Source of the DNA: Mercurialis annua
Lineage: Eukaryota > Streptophyta > Magnoliopsida > Malpighiales > Euphorbiaceae
NCBI RefSeq assembly: GCF_937616625.2
Contig: NC_065570.1
Coordinates: 16,936,001 to 17,000,000, forward strand
Reading direction: 5' to 3'
Length of the DNA stretch: 64,000 bases
Shown here piece by piece: positions 11,301 to 21,310 of the stretch. The number at the start of each line of letters is the position of its first letter. Position 1 is the first letter of the stretch. The translations under genes and the position numbers were made by a program. A model generated the notes under the pieces. That model made no database searches. It was not told the origin of the DNA and saw only the letters and a list, made by a program, of their open reading frames with translations.

Positions 11301-12497
11301 TATAATTACCCGAGTAATTATATTAATTAAATTTCTGAATTCACTTTCGTTTATAACATTTAATTACAATTCAAAATGAAATCCAAATTATTAGGTAATA
11401 TAACTTTAGGGATTTACTTGATTTAGCCTAAACAATTAAATGATCAAAGTGTATATTTGACCATCTTGAACATTTCAAAACAAAAGGAACCCCCCGCCTA
11501 AGACTTTCTGCCATTAACGAACATTAGACCATCAATTCTTAAACAAAACCTTAGGATTTCATAATGGACCAAATCATGGCACTGAACACGTCAAACCCTT
11601 TCTCTTTTTCATGAGTTTCAATTATGAACAAAGAATTTAGAACAAATCAAGGCAACAATCAATGGCGGCAACAAAACAATGCATAGGCGATCAACACATC
11701 GGAGCAACTCAACTTGAACCACACGGAAATCAGGTTTAACAGTTAATGATGTTAATGATCATTAAAAGCAATCACAATCATGGCCCAAGTAATGGAAGTA
11801 TTCGGCAGCAACTCACTTAGCAAGAAACAGACAATACAAACTAAAAATGATAAACCGTACGGCGATTGAAACGAGATCGATAGCGTACCGTTTAGCGTAA
11901 ACGAGATAGGGGAACGTAGAAAATCGAGTCCACAACGTTTGAGATCGAACAGAATTAATTTTGATCTAGAAACAAGCAAGAACGATCAAAATTACGTAAT
12001 GCCGTTCGAAAATAAAAACTGAAATTTGCAAACAACTTACCAATGAATTTTCTGTCAACTTCGGAAAAGATTTCGAACAGCGATTTCTCAGCGAAAATGG
12101 AAGGGAATGACGGCTACGGATTGTCTGATGTGTGGAGAATAGATTAGGGTAGAAAGTTTTGTATTTAACTAGGTCGGAATAGGTTAGAACAAGTGACCAA
12201 AGTGCCCCCTCACTCAGCTATTCAGTTCTCGAACGAGAACAGCCAAGCTGGGCTTGGTTCTCGTTCGAGAACTCCTGGTCTCGTACGAGACCAGGCCCTA
12301 AATATGATTCTCGTTCGAGAATCTTAATTCTCGAACGGGAATTGATCCAATTTCCTTTTTTTTTCTTTTTGATTTAAAAATATTAAATGGTTGAACCACA
12401 AATTAACCCACTCACGAACAAACACGAACCCGACCATTAACTTCGATTTTTACTTCAAAACGATCGGAAAAACGCTGAAAATTTACGGGGTATTACA
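11301..12497 (-). repeat. 3' LTR of element C, inner 1197 bp
   Basis: Matches 20286-21477 of the 5' LTR nearly throughout and ends GGGGTATTACA next to the polypurine tract. It starts with TATAATTACCCGAGTAATTA, an internal LTR motif also present in LTR F (near 56078) and LTR H (near 60827). The rest of the LTR would therefore be to the left of LTR G, outside the window. A TATA-like GTATTTAAC lies at 12161-12169. Confidence 0.88.
12225..12343. repeat. Palindrome cluster in the 3' LTR of element C
   Basis: Perfect dyads GTTCTCGAACGAGAAC (12225-12240), GTTCTCGTTCGAGAAC (12257-12272), a 22-bp dyad centred on CTCGTACGAG (12274-12295) and GATTCTCGTTCGAGAATC (12306-12323), then a one-mismatch dyad at 12326-12343. 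All share the core CTCGNNCGAG. In the element's sense the cluster lies ~60 bp upstream of the TATA-like element, unlike in A, B and E. Confidence 0.92.
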
Positions 12498-12509
12498 TTC
12501 TCCCCAACT
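12498..12509 (-). other. Polypurine tract of element C
   Basis: Reads AGTTGGGGAGAA on the minus strand, directly inside the 3' LTR. This is the usual plus-strand primer site for LTR retrotransposons. Confidence 0.75.
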
Positions 12510-12614
12510 AATTAAAAATTCATCCTCGAATTTAACACGATAAGCAATTAACACCAGACAACACGTAACATAAATAAAAATCGTAAAAATCACAGAAAAT
12601 CAAGATATCGTACC

Positions 12615-13949
12615 TCACGGAAAAACAAAAGGATAGCGATTCCGCATATCCGACTCGGTCTCCCAAGTACATTCTTCAACCGAATGATTGCGCCAGAGAA
12701 CCTTAACCATCGGAATCTCCTTGTTCCGCAATTTACGCACTTGCGTATCAACAACCTCAACTGGCTGTTCCTCATATGACATCTCCTGGTCAATCTCAAC
12801 ACTCTGAGGCACAATCACGTGCGAAGGATCAGAAATGCACTTTCTCAACATAGAAACATGAAACACAAGATGTACTAACGACATGTCTGGCGGTAGTACC
12901 AGACGGTAAGCCACAGCTCCAATCCTCTCTGAAATCTCATAAGGACCAATATACCTCGGTGCCAACTTTCCCTTGACACCAAAACGAACCACGCCTTTCA
13001 TAGGCGAAACCCGAAGAAACACAAAATTACCAACATGAAACTTAATGTCTTTCCTCTTCAGATCAGCATAACTCTTATGCCGACTAAAAGCAGTCTCTAA
13101 CCTCCATTTGATCAACGGTACCTTCTCTGAGGTAATCTGAATAATCTCTGCTCCTGAGAGTTTACGCTCTCCAACCTCCTCCCAATAGATAGGAGATCTA
13201 CACTTGCGCCCGTACAAAGCCTCATACGGCGCCATCTCGATACTCGCGTGGTAACTGTTGTTATAAGAAAACTCAATCAACGGCAGATGAGTATCCCAGC
13301 TACCCTGAAAATCGAGAACACACATCCTGAGCATATCCTCCAATGTCTGAATAGTCCTCTCAGACTGACCGTCAGTCTAAGGATGAAAAGCTGTACTAAA
13401 ATCCAACCAAGAACCCAAGGATTCCTGTAACGCTTTCCAGAACCTCGAAGTAAACACAGAACCTCTGTCTGAAACAATGGAAACCGATACACCATGCAAA
13501 CTGACAACCCTGTCGATGTACAACTGAGCCAACCTCGAAGCAGTATACGAAACCTTAATCGAAAGGAAATGAGCTGACTTAGTCATACGGTCAACTATCA
13601 CCCAGATGGAATCGTATCCCTGTCGAGTACGTGGTAAACCAACCATAAAATCTATGGCAATCCGCTCCCACTTCCACTCTGGAATAGGTAGTGGCTGCAG
13701 ATAGCCAAAAGGTCTCTGATGCTCCAGCTTCACCTGCTGGCACGTCAGACACTTAGAAACATACTCAGCGACATCCTTTTTCATCCCGCTCCACCAGTAG
13801 GTACCCTTAAGATCATGGTACATCTTAGTAGAACCCGGGTGAGCACTATAAGCAGATTTGTGCGCTTCTTCCAGAATCTGGTCTCTCAAACCATCTGAAT
13901 CTGGAACAAACAATCTCGAAACATGTCTCAGAACACCATCCACAAAAGT
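12615..13949 (-). pseudogene. Element C integrase with chromovirus-type C-terminal tail
   Basis: Integrase joins element cDNA to host DNA in the nucleus. Visible are the zinc-binding N-terminus ([31 protein letters not shown]), the catalytic core ([47 protein letters not shown]), [14 protein letters not shown], then the tail with [26 protein letters not shown] and [16 protein letters not shown]. The frame ends in TGA at 12615-12617. It is broken by a TAG within AFHP/TDGQSE (about 13374-13376, where E reads CAG) and a TAG at about 13950. The tail is a chromodomain-like segment, known in chromoviruses for targeting heterochromatin. That role here is inference. Confidence 0.88.
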
Positions 13950-15323
13950 AAACTAAGAATTACAGTCCTGGTGAACCTCCTCAATAATCCGTTTCAACTG
14001 TGGATCCTCAGCTTGTAAAGCTTTGATCCGATCAATCAAAACAGGATGCACTTGCAACTGTGCCAACAAACAACCGGCCTGAGAAACCTGAAAACCATAG
14101 CCTGAAGCTATCAAACTGTGCCACTCTTTAACCATGGGTGTACGCCCAATCTCAGAAATATGAGCCAAACTGCCCAAAGAATTGCGACTCAACGCATCGG
14201 CTACCACATTAGCCTTACCAAGATGGTACTGAATAGTACAGTCGTAGTCTTTCAGCAATTCTAGCCACCTCCTCTGTCTCAAGTTCAATTCTCTCTGATC
14301 AAAGATATACTTCAGACTCTTATGATCACTGAAAATCTCACAAGTAGCACCATACAAATAATGTCTCCAGATTTTCATTGCAAAAACCACAGCTGCCAAC
14401 TCTAAATCATGCGTAGGGTAATTTACCTCATGCTTCTTCAACTATTTGGAAGCATAGGCAATCACCTATCCATGTTGCATCAGAACGCAACCAAAACCAA
14501 TCCGAGACGCATCACAATACACTGTGAAACCGTCAATGCCATAAGGCAATGCCAAAACCGGAGCTTTAGTCAAAATCTCCTTGAGTTTCTCAAAACTCGC
14601 CTCGCACTTGTCAGTCCACTCAAACTTAACACCATTCTGTGTTAGTTTAGTTAACGGTGCAGATATTCTGGAGAAATCTTGCACGAACCGACGATAGTAG
14701 CCATCTAAACCCAGAAAACTCCTAATCTCGGTAACTGACCTCGGCCGCTGCCAATCGATAACCGCCTCAATCTTCTTCGGGTCAACCTTGATCCTATCTT
14801 TCGACACTACGTGTCCTAGAAAGGTAACCTGATCCAACCAGAACTCACATTTTGAGAACTTAGCATACAATTGATGCTCACGCAACGTCTGTAGTATAGT
14901 CCTCAAATGATAAGCATGCTCCTCCTCACTCCGAGAATAGATCAAAATGTCATCAATGAAAACGATAACGAATTGATATAAAAACGGCTTGAACACTCTG
15001 TTCATCATATCCATAAACGCTGCTGGTGCATTCGTCAGACTAAAGGAGTCTTAGGCACATTTACATCATGGATCCGAAGATGATGATACCCAGATCTCAA
15101 ATCAATCTTGGAAAACCACTTTGCACCCTGCAACTGGTCAAACAAATCATCGATGCGAGGAAGAGAATATTCGTTCTTGATAGTAGCCTTGTTCAAATGT
15201 CTGTAGTCGATACACAGTCGAAAGGAACCGTCTTTCTTCTTCACAAACAGAACTGGAGCACCCCATGGAGAAGTACTCGGTCTGATGAACCCGCTATCCA
15301 ACAACTCTTGTAACTGGTCCTTC
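13950..15323 (-). pseudogene. Element C reverse transcriptase and RNase H, with internal deletion
   Basis: Shows [36 protein letters not shown], then a break at about 15015-15034 where A and B encode the RT palm segment ending TNAPTAF. Coding resumes with [16 protein letters not shown], the catalytic [32 protein letters not shown], RNase H ([54 protein letters not shown]) and the start of the linker to integrase. Two TAG stops sit near 14442-14465 around VIAYASK, and another just upstream at 15323-15325. The enzyme cannot be functional. Confidence 0.88.
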
Positions 15324-15325
15324 AA

Positions 15326-17044
15326 CTATTTCAGCTCTGCATGAGCCATACGATACGGCGGTATCGAAATCGGAGCTGTGCCAGAAACCACATCAATGCA
15401 AAATTCAATCTCACGGTCAGGTGGTAATCCAGGCGATTCCTCTGGAAACACATCAGTGAACTCATTCACTATCGGAACACTATGCATGTCACCACTATCA
15501 GCCTCCACATCACGAACCACAGCAAGAAAACTCTGGCAACCCATGCCTAACATCCGCTTCGCCTTGATGGCGGAAATCAGATTCTTAGGTGTCTCTGCCT
15601 TTTCTCCCTGAAAGGAAAAAGGTAGATAACCTGGAATCCTGAACTCGACTGACTTCCCTCGACAGTCAATAGAAGCATAATACAGACTGTGTAAACGCAT
15701 GTCTCTGCTGTTGGTAAGATGACTGCGCCACACTGGAGTTAGAAATCTGCTGCCCAGGTGTCGGACACTCCTGGAAAAATGACCCAGCTGGCCACAAGAG
15801 AAACAACCTCTAGGAGCTAACTGACACTGACCATAGTGCATGCGTCTGCAATTTTGGCAAAACGGAATGTTCGATCCACCACTGTACCCGCGTCCTAAAC
15901 CACGGTTACTCCCACTCCTACTAGAAATGTATGGAGCACTCCTAGTACTATGCCTCCCCTTGTTGTGCGTACGGCGACTCCCCCTATTGGCCTGAGAAGA
16001 GCCACTATTGTAGTTTCCACTACCATGCTGCGTTGGGGCATGTTGCCCCCCACTAGGAAGATCATTCTTTCCCTTCTGATTCTGGAAAGGGTCAGAGATC
16101 GTCCCAAACTGAATCAACGAATTTTCCATCCGTCGAGCACTATCCACTACCCGAGCAAACTCCATGTCTGTCCCTATCAGCAAAGGGAGAAACTCCGAGC
16201 CTAAACCCCTAACATAGCGATCGTTCACTCGCCCTCGATCACCCTGTAGATCTGTAGCAAACCGCCCCAAACGGACAAACTCTGTAGTGTAGTGTGTCAT
16301 TGATCTGTCCCCTTTCTTCAAATTTAGCAGCTTTTCTCTGAAATTCTCAGTAACAGAGAAGGGTAGATAGTAACCTCTGAGCCTGTTCACAAAATCAGCC
16401 CAAGACAATGCAGCCATCTCTGGCTTGATGTTATCGCGAAACCAGTCCTTAGCTGGACCCTTCAGCGACATCTCCACAAGCATCACGGATTGACGATTAG
16501 TAGCTTGAATTCTCTGACTATTGTACTCAAACTCTTCCAAAAAGTCAAGAGCATCCCCAGTACCATCAAAAGAAGTCGAATTCAACTTTGTGTAGGTCAT
16601 CACCATCTCTTTGTCTGTCGGAATGTGACCGACACCATCAAGTCCACCCATACCAGCTACAGCACCAGCCTGAGGTTGCTGTTGCTGCGCTAAATGACCC
16701 AGTACAGTACACTGATTTTGCAGAAGAGCCTGGTTGTTCTGCATTTCCATAATGCCAGCCAAGAAAGTGGTGAAGTCGAACGCCTGCATGTTAGGTGCCT
16801 GTTGCACCTCCGGTGCATGCTGCACATTCGGTGCCTGAACACCTGCTGCACCACGTCCTCTAGCTCCACCTCTACCAGCACCAGCTCCTCTGCCTCTACC
16901 TCTACCTCTGCCAGCACCTCTACCACGTCCAGCATTGGCCGGAACTGGTGGTACGTTCTGATCGACTTCTATGGAAATCGCATCATCAGCCTCAGCTTCT
17001 TGCTCTGCCGCAGCACGAGCACGAGTACGAACAACGTTGTCCAT
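15326..17044 (-). pseudogene. Element C gag fused to pol linker, protease deleted (572 codons)
   Basis: Starts at the ATG 17042-17044. An RGRGRGAG-type basic/glycine-rich N-terminus is followed by the gag core (GDALDFLEEFEYNSQRIQ, GPAKDWFRDNIKPE) and the knuckle start CFSCGQLGHFSRS. The last knuckle cysteine is missing because one G has been lost, shifting the frame. About 30 codons later the frame jumps directly to YYASIDCRGKSVEF, a sequence that in A, B and E lies downstream of the protease. The whole protease core is absent. The deletion restores the frame, giving one long reading frame that continues to the linker [20 protein letters not shown] and ends in TAG. The missing bases rather than selection explain this frame. 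Confidence 0.85.
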
Positions 17045-17372
17045 ATCCTAAGGATTGAACAAAAACAATTTAAATAACACATAATTCATACCCAAGTATG
17101 AAACAAAACAAGTAACAATTTGGATTTCCTGAGAAATCAACAGAAATAAAATATTCACCCAAGTGAAACAATATCAATAATTACAAGCATCAAATCAACA
17201 TATAATGACTGACTCGACGCAATCCTATTGGTGTAGGTAGAATGTTTTAAAAATCAAAAGATGACGTTTTTAAAGACATGACAGAAACCTATATCCGCAG
17301 TAGTTCCTAAGACACAACCATACTTAACAGAGTAAACACATAGCAAGAAAATGACCTTGGTTTGAAACCAAA

Positions 17373-17384
17373 GCTCTGATACCA
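17373..17384 (-). other. Primer-binding site of element C (initiator tRNA-Met)
   Basis: TGGTATCAGAGC on the minus strand, 4 bases inside the LTR that starts at 17389. The ~330-bp leader to the gag ATG holds nothing else that I recognise. Confidence 0.9.
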
Positions 17385-17982
17385 AGTTTGTCACGACCCA
17401 TTTTCATGAATCGCGACCGGCGCTAGGGTATGGGTAATGTAGTACCAAAACCCTAGCTAGCCTTTCAATTAACATACAAACACATAAACCTGCAGAAAAC
17501 CAATGCTCGGGGGAAACCGAGACTTCAGCCTAAATCTAGCAGTTATAATATACAACAATTAAAATAACATGTTTTCCAATAATAGTATTAATTCGGTTTA
17601 ACATAAATAATTCTGAATAATAATATAGCATGCCAAAGCAATAATAATCCAGTCGGACCGATCCGACAATAACTAAAATAAAATAAAGACGTCTAGTCAA
17701 CTACTGCGGTCTAAGAATAAAACAGTTGATAGTTCTACTAAAATAAATGGAACCTCCGAAGAAAAGTAAATGCGGAGATCACCAAACTCTCTCAGATCAT
17801 AACGCTGGGAAAAATTGGGAAAACAACGGGGTCAGATATACTGAGATGTGTTTATACCACTATCTACATTTATTAAGTGGAAAACCTTTAAAACCGTTTA
17901 AAACATTTAATAACGATGTTACGAATAATAGTTGGAACCCTAATCCACAATTCTAAATAATAAACATAATCAAATAGGCCTG

Positions 17983-18105
17983 GTCCCGAGAGCTGAGCTA
18001 CACCGAGTTACCACTGACCACACTTTACCATATCCAGAGTCCCGAGAGCTGTGCTACACCGAGTTACTCTATTTGGTCCCGAGAGCTATGCTCACACCGA
18101 GTTAC
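17983..18105. repeat. Threefold repeated LTR motif (TCCCGAGAGCTG...CACCGAGTTAC)
   Basis: Three copies of a ~30-bp motif with core TCCCGAGAGCTGAGCTACAC and end CGAGTTAC, separated by ~25-30 bp of unrelated sequence. The same triplet recurs in LTR F (about 55192-55315) and, reversed, in LTR H (about 61630-61750). Copy number and spacing are kept across the three LTRs. Confidence 0.85.
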
Positions 18106-18813
18106 CACATTACCATAAATACCTTACCCAGATCATTACCGGTGCGCACGCACTCCTAATGATGCCCATTAGGTAACATGTTCCAACTAAGAGCCATAAT
18201 ATAAAAACAGTTTGAAATATACGTACAGTATATATATTTAATATTAAAATAACAATTTACTTAATAATGCGGTAAATAGTAAGTACAAACTCACTACTTG
18301 CTAATCCACGTGATAACCAGCAAGCAACTAATCCTTGTTTGCCTCTGAAGCACGAACAGTAGACGGGTCTAGACAAATAAAATAATTATTAAAAACAGAC
18401 CCTAACTCTAGAGAGTAATAGACACCACATATGACTAGCACAAATAACACGTCGGAATAAAACAAGCCAGAACACACAAAAATACCCATTAGGTAATAAA
18501 GCCCAATTAATATATGTCTATTGAGTTCTCGCTTTAAAATCCAATTTATAAATATTATTTAATACTCTTTAAATAATAATTAATTTCCAAATAGTGGATT
18601 AGCCGAGTTATCATTAACTACCAAGCTAACCTCACTTGTCAGGTGACCCAAGTCTAACCCGACTCAAAATATTTATCAATATAAACCCGAGTTTATATTT
18701 ATAAAATAATTCAATAAAATAATAATCCATTTTAAAAGTAGAACTCAATAACTTCAATTTCAAGTAACCCAAGTTACAACCCAAAAATCTAATCATTTGA
18801 AGTTTATAAAAAT

Positions 18814-18894
18814 TTAGGGGCTAAACTGTACTTTAGCCAATTAGGGACTAAACTATACTTTAGCCAATTAGGGACTAAACTGTACTTTTGCCAA
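18814..18894. repeat. 27-bp tandem repeat, three copies
   Basis: Three consecutive 27-bp units starting TTAGGGRCTAAACT and ending GCCAA, differing by one to three bases. It lies inside the 5' LTR of C. LTR F has a single related stretch instead. Confidence 0.85.
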
Positions 18895-19041
18895 TTTGAT
18901 ATTTAAAATCAAATTAATTACTTTTGTTCATAATCAATGCAAAATATAACGTTACTTTTAAGTTATAAAACGTTTAGGGACCAATTTGTAATTTAGCCAC
19001 ATTATACGTCAAAAAGATATTCAAGTCAAATATAATTACCC

Positions 19042-20286
19042 GTAGCAAGCCTCGCGGAAAACAATCAAACATATAAACCTGCAGAAACACTGCTCGGGGG
19101 CAACCGAGACTCCAACCTAAGTCTAGCAATTTATATCACAGTTCTAATATAAACAACTTAAATATCTGAAATACTCAGCTGAACCGAGTCTCAACAGCAT
19201 GCCTTATATATAACGAGATAAATCCAGAGTATACATACCAAAGGTAATAATAAAATAATCGGACCAATCCGACAATTCAGAGTTCGATAATCAAAACAAA
19301 TACTAATTCTACTGCGGTCTAAGAGTTTAAAACAATAGACTAGTTTTTTTAAAATAAAAACCTCCAAGAATCAAGAATTGGAGATGACCAATCTTTTAAG
19401 TCATAAACCTGGAAAAAATTGGGAAAACAACGGGGTCAGATATACTGAGATGAGTTCGCAATACTATTTACATTTATTAAGTTTAAAACCCTTAAATCAA
19501 AACATTTTATACTAATATAGTATGATTGTGGAAATACAGTATTGAAATGATCCCAACGTGAGTATGACATATCATACCGAAAAATAAACCCAGAGGGGAC
19601 GGGAACAAATCCTCGTCAAATTATATACCAGCGTAAGCAAGACTTTAGTCTACCAATTCTCAGAGTACTTACCGGTGCACATAGTCTCGATACAAGCCTA
19701 TCGAGTAGCTCGTTTTAATCTAGATCCATAATCGCTTAAAACAGTTCAAAAGCATTTATAATACTAAAATAAAATGCGGTACTTAATAAGGCGGTAAATA
19801 GCACTACAAACTCACTACTTGCTTATCCACGTAAATCTTGGCAAACAGCTAACCATGGGTAGAAATCGAAGCACGAACAGTCAACCGGTCTAAAATAATA
19901 TAATAAGCTAAAATCTGAACAACCCATAACTCTAAGATTACTAGACATCATATAGGACTAGCATCTTAACACCACCAAAGATCAACATTCGAAATACGGT
20001 AATCTCAAAGCCAATGTACTTATATCCAACAAATATAATAATTAGCTAAGCTTAGGTGAGTTCTCGTTTTAATGAAAATCCAGAGTAATATAATTCAAAC
20101 AACATCTTTCGAAATCTAAGAAATCCCAGAGTAGTGTGTTAGCCATATATCAACTATATGCTCGACACAACATGTTGGGCGACACAAATCTAACCCGACC
20201 CAACCAGAGTAAAATCCAAAGTTAAATCCTTAATAACCAAACCAATGTATTTGAAACAAGAACTCACTATAAGCTTTATCTAAAAC
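19042..20286 (-). mobile_element. LTR-derived block inside the 5' LTR of C
   Basis: Begins in the middle of an LTR (GTAGCAAGCCTCGCGG, ~60 bp after where the terminal TGTCAC would be) and runs ~1.2 kb collinear with the first part of family 2 LTRs. It then joins AATTATATTAATTAA of the host LTR. Its first ~350 bp are the reverse complement of LTR G. The left junction shares ACCC(G) and the right junction shares AATTA with the host LTR, so end-joining or recombination at short homologies is likely. It lacks its own terminus and target-site duplication. Confidence 0.7.
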
Positions 20287-21191
20287 AATTATATTAATTA
20301 AATTTCTGAATTCGCTTTCGTTTATAACATTTAATTACAATTCAAAACGAAATCCAAATTATTAGGTAATATTTAACTTTAGGGATTTACTTGATTTAGC
20401 CTAAACAATTAAATGATCAAAGTGTATATTTGACCATCTTCAACATTTCAAAACAAAAGGAACCCCCCCCCCCCCGTCTAAGCCTTTCTGCCATTAACGA
20501 ACATTAGACCATCAATTCTTAAACAAAACCTTAGGATTTCATAATGGACCAAATCATGGCACTGAACACGTCAAACCCTTTCTCTTTTTCATGAGTTTCA
20601 ATTATGAACAATGAATTTAGAACAAATCAAGGCAACAACCAACGGCGGCAACAAAATAATGCAACGACAATCAACACATCGGAGCAACTCAACTTGAACC
20701 ACACAGAAATCAGGTTTAACAGTCAAGGATGTTAATGATCATTAAAAGCAATCACAATCATGGCCCAAGCAATGGAAGTATTCGGTAGCAACTCACTTAG
20801 CAAGAAATAGACAATACAAACTAAAAACGATAAACCGTACGGCGATTGAAACGAGATCGATAGTGTAAACGAGATAGGGGAACGTAGAGAATCGAGTCCA
20901 CAACGTCTGAGATTGAACATAATCAATTTCGATTTAGAAACGAGCAAGAACGATCAAATTACATAATGCCGTTCGAAAGTAAAAACTGAAATTTGCAAAC
21001 AACTTACCGATGAATTTTCTGTCAACTTCGGAAAAGATTTCGAACAACTATTTCTCAGCGAAAATGGAAGGGAATGACGACTACGGATTGTCTTATGTGT
21101 GGAGAATAGATTATGGTAGAAAGTTTCGTATTTAACTAGGTCGGAATAGGTTAGAACAAGTGACGAAAGCGCCCCCTCACTCAGCTATTCA

Positions 21192-21310
21192 GTTCTCGAA
21201 CGAGAACAGCCAAGCTAGGCTTGGTTCTCGTTCGAGAACTCCTGGTCTCGTACGAGACCAGGTCCTAAATATGATTCTCGTTCGAGAATCTTAATTCTCG
21301 AACGGGAATT
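21192..21310. repeat. Palindrome cluster in the 5' LTR of element C
   Basis: Same series of CTCGNNCGAG dyads, in the same order, as at 12225-12343. It begins with GTTCTCGAACGAGAAC at 21192-21207. Confidence 0.92.

Noticed and set aside
11752..11979. Reading frame repeated at 20732-20947 in both LTRs of C
   Set aside because: It lies in the LTR leader region just downstream of the promoter, differs by a ~12-bp indel between the copies and matches no family I know. Most likely fortuitous.
20463..20476. Run of C in the 5' LTR of C as a polypurine tract or regulatory site
   Set aside because: The homologous place in the 3' LTR has a shorter run (ACCCCCCGCC). It is a length-variable homopolymer inside the LTR, not at its edge.
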